The notes: a model not told the origin generated them from the sequence alone. DNA of 64,000 nucleotides from JAAYUD01 sp963676865 (GCA_963676865.2 CAXXSS010000001.1:1-64000), one strand, 5' to 3'. Counted from the first letter of the stretch, positions 7,396 to 16,610 are shown. Made by a program: numbers and translations.

Positions 7396-7458
7396 ACAAT
7401 TCGTTTTTTATTTTAATTTTTGCATTTGGTTTTTTAATTGATTTACATTTCGTTTTGC
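7396..7458 (+). repeat. Three short direct repeats near the phage/host junction (candidate transposase sites)
   Basis: Imperfect copies of RCAWTTSGTTTTTT begin at 7396 (ACAATTCGTTTTTT), 7422 (GCATTTGGTTTTTT) and 7445 (ACATTTCGTTTTGC), spaced 26 and 23 bases in one orientation. Mu-type phages carry 22-bp transposase-binding repeats of this sort just inside each end. The T-rich context makes chance similarity possible. Confidence 0.35.
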
Positions 7459-7463
7459 GGGAT

Positions 7464-10400
7464 TTATAATGCCCGACGATCAGCATTATTATAAGGATAA
7501 ATATTCTCTACTTTACTGACTAACGTGCTATTGTATTGTTGTCCACCAAAACGATAAGAGAAAATAGCATTGAGCATCCAGCCCTTATAACGAATGCGAG
7601 TATTAAACGTTCCAAGGTATTTTGGTTCATCGATACCACAAGCCACTTTATCCTTCGAATCCCAAATATAAGTCATTGTCCCATCTTTTTTCAGATAGAT
7701 TTCTTTACCATTACTCGGATCAATTCCCATACTCTTTACAGCAAAAATGGTATTCATACTTTCACCTTCTTTATACATAAAGCTCGGATTAACAGAATTC
7801 GTACTTGCCATCAACGAATTGAGATATTCTAGATAATTAGATATCTTCTTTATCTTATTCACATTATGAATCATTGTGCCACCAATGGACCAATAAAAAT
7901 TCTTCTTCGTATTTCTTATGATATAGGCATTGGCACTTACTTCAAGACCTTTATTCTCAACCTGTCCAACATTCGCTTTGTAACTGCTAAAACCTGATGC
8001 AGTAGGAAGATTGACATCCGAGAGCAAATCGTCGGTCAATTTATGATAATAATCGAAACTAAACGTGAAACGACGTTTACACAATTCCAAATCAATACCC
8101 AAGTTTGTTTGTTTAGTAATCTGCCATTTCAAGTCGTTATTACCGATGCCCATCAAAGATACACCATAATAGCCGTTATAGTTATAACCACTAATAGCCT
8201 GATAGCTTGTCAGCGCCTGATAAGGACTGAAGGACTGCGAGCCAGAAGTTCCGTACGAAACACGAAGACGAGCGACATTAATAACCTCACTATTTTGCAA
8301 GAACTTTTCATTGTGAAGGTTCCAACCGGCGCCCAAACTCCAGAAAGGAGCAAAACGTTTGTCTTTACCGAATTGAGATGAGCCTTCCGTCTTTACAGTC
8401 CCATCCAAGAAATAGCACTGATTGAAAGTGTAATTAAAATTGGCAGTCAGCCCCACGCGACGTGTTGTACTTTCTGTTCCTGTTGGTGTAGAGCCCGAAT
8501 AGTAAGCAGTAGCGGCACCAAAGAATGGAAGATTCGAGTTGGTAATTCCTTCAGCTTCTACCGAATAGTTTTCATCCTTTACTTCAGAAAGTTCATACCC
8601 CAAGCCAACATAGACAGCATGCTTCTCATTGAATGTCTTCGAATAATTGGCAGTTAAACTCAATTCATATTCCGAAGAATTACCGGTACCATAAGTATAG
8701 GTACCCTTTCGCCCATAATCGGATATAGCATAATCGTCAAACGATGTGTTCTCGGCTGGCACATATATATCAGAACGATTCTTTGTTGAAGTAATACCTA
8801 GCTGGCCACGAAAAAATAATTCAGGCAATAAATGCCATTCGATAGAAAAGTTATTTTGTATCGTAGAATAAGTATTCTCGTCTTTTTGAGGTAGCAAAGC
8901 ATCATAAAGCGGATTGTAGACGGTATTCGTTTTGCCAATACCCGAATAAAAAACACTATTCTCAAGATTCTTCTTTATATTCCCCTTATCATCGTAAGGC
9001 GTAAAATAAGCATTGATAGAAGCATAATCACTGAATAAACCATAAGGTGAGTTCTTAGCTTTGTTTGACGTAATCTGCAAATCATTTTGAAAAGTCAAAT
9101 TCTTATATTTATACGAAAGGAATACACCTCCTGTAAAAGTATTACGCAAAGAACCTTTCATGGCGCCCACTGTATTGTTGTAAGAGATATTACCGGCATA
9201 ACGAAAGATATCGTCCCCCCCCTCAATACGCAAGCTATGTTTATTTCCAATACCTGTATGAATTGGATATTTCAACCAATAAGTATCGACCCCGCGCTCC
9301 ACTTGCATACGACGAGTATTGTACAAGTCGTATAGCCCTTGTTGCTTCACTGGATCATCATTATTAGTGTACAAGCCGGCAAGTTGCTCGAAGCGTAACT
9401 TTTCAGAAGAATTCATCAAGTTATATCCGGTCAAATCAGGAACTTCGAAAATCAAAGTTCCTTTATACGTTACTCTAAGCCTCCCCGGTTCGGGCTTCTT
9501 TGTCGTAATAACGACAACGCCATTAGCACCGCGCGTTCCATAAAGTGCTGTTGCACTGGCATCTTTCAATAAGGTAATGCTTTCAACCTGATTTTCATCC
9601 AAATCGTTCATTCGTTCCAAAGAAATTTCAAAACCATCCATAATAAATAAAGGAAGATTGGACGAAGTCTTATTATTAGAATTGCTTTGCAGAGTTTTAA
9701 CATCAGTATTCAGACTCGTCGAACCACGCATCGTTACATTAGGTAATTTGTTCGGATCGGAACCGACCAAATCATTCTGAACAATATTGAAACTAGGATC
9801 GATATTGGCAAGAGTAGACAATAGATTTGTATTGCCAGCTGCTTTCAACTGCTCTTCGGTTACGGTAGAAGCGGCACCAGTATAACTTTCACGTCGTTTA
9901 TTGAACATACCTGTTACAACTACTTCACTCAACTGCGAACTATTCTCTACCATTTTGATAATAATACCACGTGCGTCTTCTGAGCATTTGAATACATATT
10001 CCACATTCTTCAAGCCCACAAAAGAGAAAAGAACATTCACCTTTTGCCCCCTGTTTAGTTGAAGAACAAAAGAGCCATCGGAAGCCGATACTGTTCCTAT
10101 AGAAGAACTTTCAACACTGATATTAACACCAGGTAAAGCATCATTAGAAGTATCCACAACCCTTCCCTGCAACACAACGGTAGACGAAGAACGTTGTCTT
10201 GTCGGTTGTGCAGTTTGAGTCATTCGCTTTACTTCTTCTTTCACTGAAATAGTAACATATTGACGTTCGATAGAAAAATGGATAGGACGATTGCCAATAA
10301 TCTGCTTTAGCGCTTGATCTATACTCTTGGCCTTAACCTTACAAGTTACATTGAAGCGACTGATTTCATCATACACAAACAACATCTTATATCCCGAGAC

Positions 10401-10553
10401 CTTTTCCAATTTCTTCAACACATCGGGAAGCGATTCATCTTTCACTTCCATTTTTATCTCTTTATCTGCTTGAAGGGCAGCAAAAATTGGGGAATAAAAG
10501 AATAAAGAGAATACAATGAAAAGAAAGAAAAAATAACATTTCTTTTTATCCAT
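7464..10553 (-). CDS. SusC/RagA-type TonB-dependent receptor with STN domain, 3'-truncated
   Basis: 1029 residues. A signal peptide ends near residue 25. An STN domain (~28-105; EIKMEVKDESLPDVLKKLE) couples such receptors to ECF/FecR signalling. A carboxypeptidase-like domain (~127-205) leads to the plug and barrel (FIMDGFEIS, ALYGTRGANGVVVITTKK). The chain ends at YPYNNADRRAL followed at once by TAA. In full-length SusC proteins this point is normally followed by a DRW..PGD segment and roughly 100 more residues, with a closing aromatic-rich strand. Those are missing, and the sequence beyond 7464 is prophage-type. I infer disruption by the phage, leaving a receptor without its last barrel strands; the SusD partner is not in the window. 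It lies 11 bp downstream of the thioredoxin gene in one operon. Confidence 0.85.
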   Translation of the reverse strand: MDKKKCYFFFLFIVFSLFFYSPIFAALQADKEIKMEVKDESLPDVLKKLEKVSGYKMLFVYDEISRFNVTCKVKAKSIDQALKQIIGNRPIHFSIERQYVTISVKEEVKRMTQTAQPTRQRSSSTVVLQGRVVDTSNDALPGVNISVESSSIGTVSASDGSFVLQLNRGQKVNVLFSFVGLKNVEYVFKCSEDARGIIIKMVENSSQLSEVVVTGMFNKRRESYTGAASTVTEEQLKAAGNTNLLSTLANIDPSFNIVQNDLVGSDPNKLPNVTMRGSTSLNTDVKTLQSNSNNKTSSNLPLFIMDGFEISLERMNDLDENQVESITLLKDASATALYGTRGANGVVVITTKKPEPGRLRVTYKGTLIFEVPDLTGYNLMNSSEKLRFEQLAGLYTNNDDPVKQQGLYDLYNTRRMQVERGVDTYWLKYPIHTGIGNKHSLRIEGGDDIFRYAGNISYNNTVGAMKGSLRNTFTGGVFLSYKYKNLTFQNDLQITSNKAKNSPYGLFSDYASINAYFTPYDDKGNIKKNLENSVFYSGIGKTNTVYNPLYDALLPQKDENTYSTIQNNFSIEWHLLPELFFRGQLGITSTKNRSDIYVPAENTSFDDYAISDYGRKGTYTYGTGNSSEYELSLTANYSKTFNEKHAVYVGLGYELSEVKDENYSVEAEGITNSNLPFFGAATAYYSGSTPTGTESTTRRVGLTANFNYTFNQCYFLDGTVKTEGSSQFGKDKRFAPFWSLGAGWNLHNEKFLQNSEVINVARLRVSYGTSGSQSFSPYQALTSYQAISGYNYNGYYGVSLMGIGNNDLKWQITKQTNLGIDLELCKRRFTFSFDYYHKLTDDLLSDVNLPTASGFSSYKANVGQVENKGLEVSANAYIIRNTKKNFYWSIGGTMIHNVNKIKKISNYLEYLNSLMASTNSVNPSFMYKEGESMNTIFAVKSMGIDPSNGKEIYLKKDGTMTYIWDSKDKVACGIDEPKYLGTFNTRIRYKGWMLNAIFSYRFGGQQYNSTLVSKVENIYPYNNADRRAL

Positions 10554-10564
10554 AATATTAAAAA

Positions 10565-11908
10565 TTAATATGTAGATTGTGGTTTATAATTCAATATAGC
10601 ATTTAATGATTCAATAAGGATATTTGTATGTTTACGAATTCCATAATTGCGGCCTTTTACTTTTCCATCTTCACCAATAATTAAATAAGCCGGATAATTT
10701 TCGAGCAAGTTATATTTATTAATTATTGCATCACCACTTACACTTTTGGCATCAACTTCGACATTGACAAATGTTTTATTAAGGTAATCAGCAGCCTCAC
10801 TATCAGTGAATATATTATCAAACATATATTTCGATTGCCAATCGCCATCGGATACAAACACCATAACAGGACGATGAAGCTTTTGAGCCTTTTTCAAAGC
10901 TTTGCTTATATCACTATTCTTTTCGAATTTCACTTTCGTTACAGGAACTACAGCTGGCGTATTAGATAAATTAGCCTGACGTTCTTTGCGCTTCTTTACA
11001 TAATATTCTTCGCTCAAACGGTCCATCTTGACGTATTCGTCTTCTTCGCCCATCATTGCTTTCGTTATTTTTGTACAAAATTTAATAACAGGAGCACTGC
11101 CAACGATTCGATTATATTCTGTCCCATTGGGATTAAGAATCAAAAAAGTTGGAAATGCACGCAATTTATATTTATCTTCAATCATTTTGCCATCAGGATC
11201 TTTTTCGGTATTGATTTGCAAATTAATAAATTGATTATTCATAAAATTGCCTACTCGCGTGTCTTTAAAAGTCGTCTTTGCCATTTGTAAACAAGCATGA
11301 CACCAAGAAGTATAACAATCTATAAAAATACGTTTATTTTCACGCTGCGCCTTCGCCAAGGCATCAGCAAAAGAAAGTTGTTCGAAAGCCACTCCCTTGC
11401 CTTCATCATATATCGTATCTTTTTCTTCTGGCTGAGATTGCACTTTGAATGTTTCTTTTTCCTTCAATTTTTCGACTTCCTTATCAACATCTTTCACTCC
11501 TTTGAGTGCCATATTTACTTTGGTATAAAAATCCTGTCCCACTGCCGCACCTACGAAACGCCCAACTTCGTTACCGTCACTATTAAAAATAATAAAAGTA
11601 GGATAAGCCTTTACATCAAATTTCTTTTGAAGGGCCGGACCTTCTCCATGCTCCATATCAATCTTGATACTGACAAATTTTGGATTCATAAAGTTACCAA
11701 TCGAATCAAGAGGAAAAACATCGGTAGACATATAATGGCAAGGACCACACCACTGTGTATAACAATCGACAAAAACATTTTTGTTTTCTTGTTTAGCTTT
11801 AGCCAAAGCTTGGGCGAATGTTCCTTTTTCGAAAGCCGTGCCTTTTGTCTGCGACATCATAGATAAAGGAATACATACTAAGATCAATAGAGTTAAATAC
11901 TTCTTCAT
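10565..11908 (-). CDS. Secreted protein with three thioredoxin-like domains
   Basis: 447 residues with an N-terminal signal peptide (~1-19). Domain 1 has the redox motif WCGPC (53-57). Domain 2 has WCHAC (202-206). Each is followed by the cis-proline region AYPTF / AFPTF. Domain 3 (~325-435) keeps the fold pattern (ENYPAYLII) but has DGDWQSKY where the CxxC should be, so it cannot do disulphide chemistry and may bind substrate or partner. It is placed between the anti-sigma and SusC genes, an uncommon insertion in such operons, and probably acts in the periplasm. Role in handling the receptor or its cargo is inferred. Confidence 0.8.
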   Translation of the reverse strand: MKKYLTLLILVCIPLSMMSQTKGTAFEKGTFAQALAKAKQENKNVFVDCYTQWCGPCHYMSTDVFPLDSIGNFMNPKFVSIKIDMEHGEGPALQKKFDVKAYPTFIIFNSDGNEVGRFVGAAVGQDFYTKVNMALKGVKDVDKEVEKLKEKETFKVQSQPEEKDTIYDEGKGVAFEQLSFADALAKAQRENKRIFIDCYTSWCHACLQMAKTTFKDTRVGNFMNNQFINLQINTEKDPDGKMIEDKYKLRAFPTFLILNPNGTEYNRIVGSAPVIKFCTKITKAMMGEEDEYVKMDRLSEEYYVKKRKERQANLSNTPAVVPVTKVKFEKNSDISKALKKAQKLHRPVMVFVSDGDWQSKYMFDNIFTDSEAADYLNKTFVNVEVDAKSVSGDAIINKYNLLENYPAYLIIGEDGKVKGRNYGIRKHTNILIESLNAILNYKPQSTY

Positions 11909-12033
11909 TTTACTTTTTTTAGTTTTTAGGGGTTAATATTTACCTAATAGTCGTTTGACATACCAAAATAAGGTACCCCATTGCTAAAAAAAGATTAAGT
12001 ATTATTTATATTGATATAAAACAATACAAAAAG

Positions 12034-13185
12034 TTATTGAATAATAATTGTATTACCTTCAAGCTTCACCGAAATATTATTCATTTTATTAAGTAGTGTC
12101 AATGCATATTCAAGACCACTTTTACGGTCACAAAGATAGCGCAAACGATAATTAAGTACTTTTTCATTTTTAAACACCACATTCACATTATACCAACGAC
12201 CAAGGCTCTGCATAATATCTACAAATGGAACATTATCAAAGTAGAAAAAACCGTCCTTCCAATAAGTAATAGCATCGACATCAACATCTGTTACACGAAT
12301 AGCACCATTCGATTTAACTAAAGCATCCTCTCCTGGTTTAATCCTAGTAAAATCATGATTTTTACTACTTTTCACCTCAACACTACCTTCAATCAAGGTA
12401 ACATGAGAATCAACTCCCTGATAACTAGAAATATTAAACTCAGTACCGAGAACTCTAGTCTGCATATTACCCGCCTGCACAATAAAAGGATGACGTTTAT
12501 CATGAGCGACTTTGAAATAAGCCTCACCATATAAGCGTACGACACGTTCTTTACCTGCAAATACAGTAGGATACTCAATGCGAGATTCCGAATTGAGCCA
12601 CACAACCGTACCATCAGCAAGCTGTAGTTTAAAATCTTGCCCGCGAGGAGTAGACAGCACATGTATTTCCGCCTTCCTAACCGCCTTAACATATTTCAAC
12701 TCCAATGTATCCTTTTGATGAGTCAATGTAGTTCCCAAAGCCTTCAAAGTACCTGCTTCAAGATTATTATTAATAGGTATATTCTGACCAGTAGACGTTC
12801 TTAGTGTTATTTGCTGAGCATTGTGGCTGGCAGTACACACTGTAATTCCATCTTTTTGATATATTTTGCCGAACCAAGATAGTAAAAATATCAATAAAAA
12901 AGAAGCTGCCATACCAATGATACCGCCCCATAAAAAACGATTAGAAAAGTGGTGTGTAGAATGTTTCATATGAAATCGATTCCACTCCGTATCTACATCG
13001 GGAACTAAAAAAGCGGATTCCTGACGAACAGCATCTTTACAATCGGTTATGTCTTTCAACATTCCGATCGCTTCTATATTGTTCGATAAACCATCAAGCT
13101 CTTCGCGCGTTATATTCGAAGGATCTCCCAGTATATCTAACAATTGCTCTAAAGCCTCGTCCTCTTTTAATTCTTTCTCATTCAT
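12034..13185 (-). CDS. FecR-type anti-sigma factor
   Basis: 383 residues. The N-terminal cytoplasmic part (1-80) binds the sigma factor. One membrane segment lies at ~84-106 (WGGIIGMAASFLLIFLLSW). The periplasmic FecR domain includes LADGTVVWLNSESRIEYP and GEAYFKVAHDKRHPFIV, both family hallmarks. The C-terminal part (~310-383) resembles the STN-like end (DIMQSLGRWYNVNVVF) that contacts the receptor STN domain. It starts 9 bp after the sigma gene stop and forms a classic cell-surface signalling unit with that gene and the downstream SusC. With SusC truncated, the circuit may no longer respond properly. Confidence 0.9.
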   Translation of the reverse strand: MNEKELKEDEALEQLLDILGDPSNITREELDGLSNNIEAIGMLKDITDCKDAVRQESAFLVPDVDTEWNRFHMKHSTHHFSNRFLWGGIIGMAASFLLIFLLSWFGKIYQKDGITVCTASHNAQQITLRTSTGQNIPINNNLEAGTLKALGTTLTHQKDTLELKYVKAVRKAEIHVLSTPRGQDFKLQLADGTVVWLNSESRIEYPTVFAGKERVVRLYGEAYFKVAHDKRHPFIVQAGNMQTRVLGTEFNISSYQGVDSHVTLIEGSVEVKSSKNHDFTRIKPGEDALVKSNGAIRVTDVDVDAITYWKDGFFYFDNVPFVDIMQSLGRWYNVNVVFKNEKVLNYRLRYLCDRKSGLEYALTLLNKMNNISVKLEGNTIIIQ

Positions 13186-13194
13186 ATTTGTCGG

Positions 13195-13728
13195 TTATTT
13201 ATCTGTAGACGTATTAATATCCAAATCGTATACCCCTGAATCATCTCTTTTAACAATATTTTTACGAATATTTTTCAAGGCTTGTACGATGTGCTTTTTT
13301 ACAGCACTTTCACTAATTTCCAAATCGGCTGCAACCTCTTTGTATTTCTTTTTGTTGATATAACATTCTTCCAATATCAAACGAGTTTTAGGAGTAAGTT
13401 GATCCATTAGTTTACGGATCAAAGCGACACGTTCATCAACTTCTTCAGGCAGTTCTTCTTCGTTCATCATATTAATATAAAACTCTGCATATTTTTGGTG
13501 AACTGTCAGATGACGAACATAATCAATACATTCATTACGAATGAAAGAGTAAATATAATTTCTCCAATTTTCTATTTCATCATTTTTATATGATTTCCAG
13601 GCATATTCAAAAGCATCACTCACAATATCCCTACACACTTCTCTATCGTCTATATAGCGAAGTGCAAAATAATAGAATTTAGAATAATTCTCTTTGAAGA
13701 AATGTTCAAAACAGGTTAACTCTCTCAA
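13195..13728 (-). CDS. ECF RNA polymerase sigma factor
   Basis: 177 residues. Region 2 (residues ~8-75) contains FALRYIDDREVCRDIVSDAF, the core-binding helix, and WRNYIYSFIRNECIDYVR for -10 recognition. Region 4 (~108-165) has LTPKTRLILEECYINKKKY and a helix-turn-helix ISESAVKKHIVQALKNI. The length is normal for Bacteroidetes ECF sigma factors paired with FecR. First gene of the minus-strand operon that ends in the truncated receptor. A possible promoter box CAAAAATA lies at 13770-13777. Confidence 0.9.
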   Translation of the reverse strand: MRELTCFEHFFKENYSKFYYFALRYIDDREVCRDIVSDAFEYAWKSYKNDEIENWRNYIYSFIRNECIDYVRHLTVHQKYAEFYINMMNEEELPEEVDERVALIRKLMDQLTPKTRLILEECYINKKKYKEVAADLEISESAVKKHIVQALKNIRKNIVKRDDSGVYDLDINTSTDK

Positions 13729-13850
13729 TATTTTAGGTTTAATATATTTATCAATCTATTTTAATGGGCCAAAAATAAGAATTATATTTCAAACTAAGAC
13801 CAACTTCTAAAAAACTATTTTTTATTTTTCTAAAAAAAATGCCACATTTA

Positions 13851-13882
13851 TTTGGCCATTACATTTATTCATTCTACTTTTG
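13851..13882 (+). promoter_or_regulatory. Promoter of the PerR-like gene
   Basis: Bacteroidetes-type: TTTG at 13851-13854, 20 bases, then TACTTTTG (TAnnTTTG) at 13875-13882. The ATG follows 49 bases later. Confidence 0.7.
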
Positions 13883-13930
13883 CATCAGATTAATATTTGT
13901 AATTAATACAAATTTAAAACAGTTATCAAT

Positions 13931-14362
13931 ATGAATACATTTGAATATTTACTCGAACATAACATTAAACCTTCTGTACAAAGAATGGCTATAATGGCCT
14001 ACTTGGACAGTCATCGTACTCACCCAACTGCCGACGAAATATTCAATGCACTTTCACCAACTATTCCAACATTATCGAAAACAACAATATATAATACGCT
14101 GAAACTTTTTGTGCAACAAAGAGTAGCACAAAGTATTAGTATTGACGAAAAGAACGAACATTTTGATGCAAACACTGCAGTTCATGCTCATTTCTTATGC
14201 CGTAAATGCAATAAGATATATGACGCCTTCATAAAATCGAAAAAACTCCCAGGACAAACAGAACTTAAAGAAGAAGGGCATAAAATTGATGAAGCCTATA
14301 TTTATTATAGGGGCCTATGCAGAGATTGTATAAAAGAAGAATTAAAGAATCAAAAAGATTAA
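13931..14362 (+). CDS. Fur-family transcriptional repressor, PerR-like
   Basis: 143 residues. The N-terminal winged helix reads NIKPSVQRMAIMAYLDSH...HPTADEIFNAL, with the recognition helix near TLSKTTIYNTLKLF (47-60). Two CxxC pairs (C90/C93 and C130/C133) build the structural zinc site. H77, D79, H85 and H87 are candidates for the metal-sensing site. The immediate neighbour on the same strand is a rubrerythrin, a peroxide-reducing enzyme, which favours a peroxide-sensing PerR role over iron-sensing Fur. The gap to rubrerythrin is 45 bp, so one transcript is likely. Confidence 0.85.
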   Translation: MNTFEYLLEHNIKPSVQRMAIMAYLDSHRTHPTADEIFNALSPTIPTLSKTTIYNTLKLFVQQRVAQSISIDEKNEHFDANTAVHAHFLCRKCNKIYDAFIKSKKLPGQTELKEEGHKIDEAYIYYRGLCRDCIKEELKNQKD

Positions 14363-14407
14363 ATATATAGTAAACATAAAGTTTAACGTATTAAAAAATA
14401 AAGAAGA

Positions 14408-14968
14408 ATGAAAAAATTTAGATGTAGTGTATGTGGTTATGTTTTTGAAGGTGATGAAGCTCCTGAAAAATGCCCGGTTTGTAAAGCTCCAGCGAATAAA
14501 TTTGTAGAAGTTTCAGATGAGCCTGGTGGCGCATTGACATTCGCAGATGAACACGTTGTAGGCGTAGCAAAAGGCTGTGATGCAGAAATGATTAGCGACC
14601 TGAATGCCCATTGGATGGGCGAGTGTTCTGAAGTCGGAATGTATTTGGCTATGAGCCGACAGGCCGACCGAGAAGGATACCCTGAAATAGCTGAAGCTTT
14701 TAAACGCTTTGCATGGGAAGAAGCTGAACATGCATCAAAATTTGCCGAATTATTAGGTGACGTTGTTTGGGATACAAAGACTAATCTCGAAAAACGTATG
14801 ATGGCAGAACAAGGAGCATGCGAAGACAAAAAGCGTATTGCTACTCGTGCAAAACAGCTCAACTTGGATGCTATTCATGATACTGTTCACGAAATGGCAA
14901 GAGACGAAGCTCGTCATGGTAAAGGATTTGAAGGATTATACAATCGTTATTTCAAAAATAAGAAATAA
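14408..14968 (+). CDS. Rubrerythrin with N-terminal rubredoxin domain
   Basis: 186 residues. The rubredoxin domain comes first: C6/C9 (CSVC) and C22/C25 (CPVC) bind one iron. The ferritin-like four-helix diiron domain follows (~residues 50-185), with EEAEHASKF and DEARHGKGFEGL supplying Glu/His ligands. Classical rubrerythrins have the reverse order. This 'reverse' arrangement is known from anaerobes and reduces hydrogen peroxide (and oxygen) with electrons from NAD(P)H-linked donors. Cytoplasmic. Pairing with a PerR-like repressor indicates an oxidative-stress unit in an anaerobe. A strong terminator follows. Confidence 0.92.
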   Translation: MKKFRCSVCGYVFEGDEAPEKCPVCKAPANKFVEVSDEPGGALTFADEHVVGVAKGCDAEMISDLNAHWMGECSEVGMYLAMSRQADREGYPEIAEAFKRFAWEEAEHASKFAELLGDVVWDTKTNLEKRMMAEQGACEDKKRIATRAKQLNLDAIHDTVHEMARDEARHGKGFEGLYNRYFKNKK

Positions 14969-14978
14969 TTAAAGAGCT

Positions 14979-15041
14979 ATTCCCGCGACAACTTACAAAA
15001 ACATTTTCAATAGGAGTAAGTTTCGCGGGAATACTATTTTT
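14979..15041 (+). terminator. Terminator after rubrerythrin
   Basis: Arms 14979-14996 and 15016-15032 pair over 17 bp with one bulged base (ATTCCCGCGA... / ...TCGCGGGAAT), then a short T-run (15036-15040). It lies between converging genes. Confidence 0.75.
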
Positions 15042-15088
15042 CATCCAACGGATATTATATTCTTAAAAAGAATAAGTCAGAAACTAAA

Positions 15089-15973
15089 TTATTCAGATGG
15101 TTTATTGCGCAATCGATCCAACCAATCATTTTTAAAAATAAATGAAGTGGGAAGAGGCATTTGATAAATTGAATTTCTCAAAAAGGTTCCAAATTCATTT
15201 AAACTTTTATATTTCAATTGTTCCTCAACCGTTATGATCTGCCCCACTCCTATTCTAGGAAACTGTTCCTTTTTATTAAAAACTTCTTGGGGCATTCGTA
15301 GCAACCGAATCCGCCAATTGATAAGTCCTAGAAAATAGAAAAAGAATGAATTTTTATCGAAGAAACGGATAGGCAATACAGGCACTTTTGCCATCTTTAT
15401 TATTTTTATCACATTTTTCTGCCACTCTCGATCTTCAACACATCGATCTTTTATACAGAAATTAGAAACCGCACCGGCAGGAAAGAAACCCATAGGATGA
15501 CCTTCATGCAAATGTATCAACGTATCTCTTACGCCATTGATATTCGCCGATTTTATTTCTTTCTGTTTATCATCTACTTTGGGAATCACAGAAATAAAAT
15601 GTTCATCCATTGCTTTTATAAGCGACAATATTTTATTGACCATCACCTTATAATCAGGGCGCAAAGTTGCCATCAAATCTATCAACATAATCCCGTCCAG
15701 TCCACCATAGGGGTGATTGGATATCGTAATAAAAGAGCCTGTCGAAAGTTGACTCAATGAATCAGCATTGCCTATTCTATAGCGAACGCCAACATGTTCC
15801 AGCAAAGTACTTGCAAATTTTGCACCGCTATATTTTGCGGAATAACTATAGGCCTCGTTTACCCTATCCAAAGAAAAAATGTGCATCATGCTCTGTGCCA
15901 ACCAACGTCCCACATGCCCACGAAAAATAAAAGATATTTTCTCAAAATCGTCTATATTTACAATCTCTTTCAC
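15089..15973 (-). CDS. Lysophospholipid acyltransferase-family (PlsC-like) protein
   Basis: 294 residues. The catalytic block is SNHPYGGLDG (85-94), the NHxxGGLD variant of the acyltransferase H(x)D motif found in a Bacteroidetes branch often called 'putative hemolysin' or 1-acylglycerol-3-phosphate acyltransferase. The second conserved block is FFPAGAVS (163-170), the acceptor-binding FPEG equivalent. No signal peptide; probably membrane-associated on the cytoplasmic side and transferring acyl chains to a lysolipid or amino-lipid precursor. Monocistronic, with CAAAGTTA (16012-16019) as a possible -7 box on the minus strand. The exact substrate cannot be read from the sequence. Confidence 0.75.
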   Translation of the reverse strand: MKEIVNIDDFEKISFIFRGHVGRWLAQSMMHIFSLDRVNEAYSYSAKYSGAKFASTLLEHVGVRYRIGNADSLSQLSTGSFITISNHPYGGLDGIMLIDLMATLRPDYKVMVNKILSLIKAMDEHFISVIPKVDDKQKEIKSANINGVRDTLIHLHEGHPMGFFPAGAVSNFCIKDRCVEDREWQKNVIKIIKMAKVPVLPIRFFDKNSFFFYFLGLINWRIRLLRMPQEVFNKKEQFPRIGVGQIITVEEQLKYKSLNEFGTFLRNSIYQMPLPTSFIFKNDWLDRLRNKPSE

Positions 15974-16110
15974 CTTATTTATTCTTTTATTGATAAAAAA
16001 ATTGAATACTACAAAGTTAAATAAAAAACGGAAAAAATCATAGTGATTATTTAGGCAAAAAATAATTGGAATTTTTACTCATTACCGCAATATCTTACAA
16101 AAATTGTAAC

Positions 16111-16118
16111 TACATTTG
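16111..16118 (+). promoter_or_regulatory. -7 promoter box of the small thioredoxin gene
   Basis: TACATTTG matches TAnnTTTG and lies 18 bases before the ATG at 16137. Confidence 0.5.
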
Positions 16119-16136
16119 TAGCAAAATGAACGACTT

Positions 16137-16610
16137 ATGAAACAAAGAATAGGTATCATAGGAATACTCTTTTTTATCAGTTGCTGCTTTTCTGCTAAAG
16201 CACAAGTGTTAGATAGTACTATGATTGATACGACATCGAATCGAATATTAGTCAAAGAAATGACATGCCGTTCATTTATTAAAGAAATATACGACTACCG
16301 CCGCCGTTCTACTCCTTGGTTGTACAAAGGAAAGCGCCCTGCCCTATTGGTCGTTTATGCTAATTGGTGTAGCCCATGCCGCAGAATGACACCTATAATC
16401 AACAAACTTGCAGCCGAATTTGATGGGAAAATAAAATTCTATCGCATAAATGCCGACAACGAAAAAGACTTAACCCTATTTTTAAAAGCCACCTATATTC
16501 CTCTATTCGTTTTTGTTCCATTAAAAGAAGAACTTACAAAATGTAGTGGGACAATGTCCGAAGAGACTCTGCGCACAAAGCTCAAAGAGTTAATTTTGAA
16601 TAGCAAATAA
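16137..16610 (+). CDS. Secreted thioredoxin-like protein
   Basis: 157 residues. The signal peptide ends around residue 22 (FSAKA-Q). A thioredoxin fold with NWCSPC (C78, C81) follows, then a cis-proline region TYIPLFVF. The N-terminal segment 23-65 is an extra, family-specific stretch. Likely a periplasmic disulphide reductase or oxidase; the partner is unknown. It stands alone with its own promoter box and has no obvious link to neighbours. Confidence 0.8.
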   Translation: MKQRIGIIGILFFISCCFSAKAQVLDSTMIDTTSNRILVKEMTCRSFIKEIYDYRRRSTPWLYKGKRPALLVVYANWCSPCRRMTPIINKLAAEFDGKIKFYRINADNEKDLTLFLKATYIPLFVFVPLKEELTKCSGTMSEETLRTKLKELILNSK

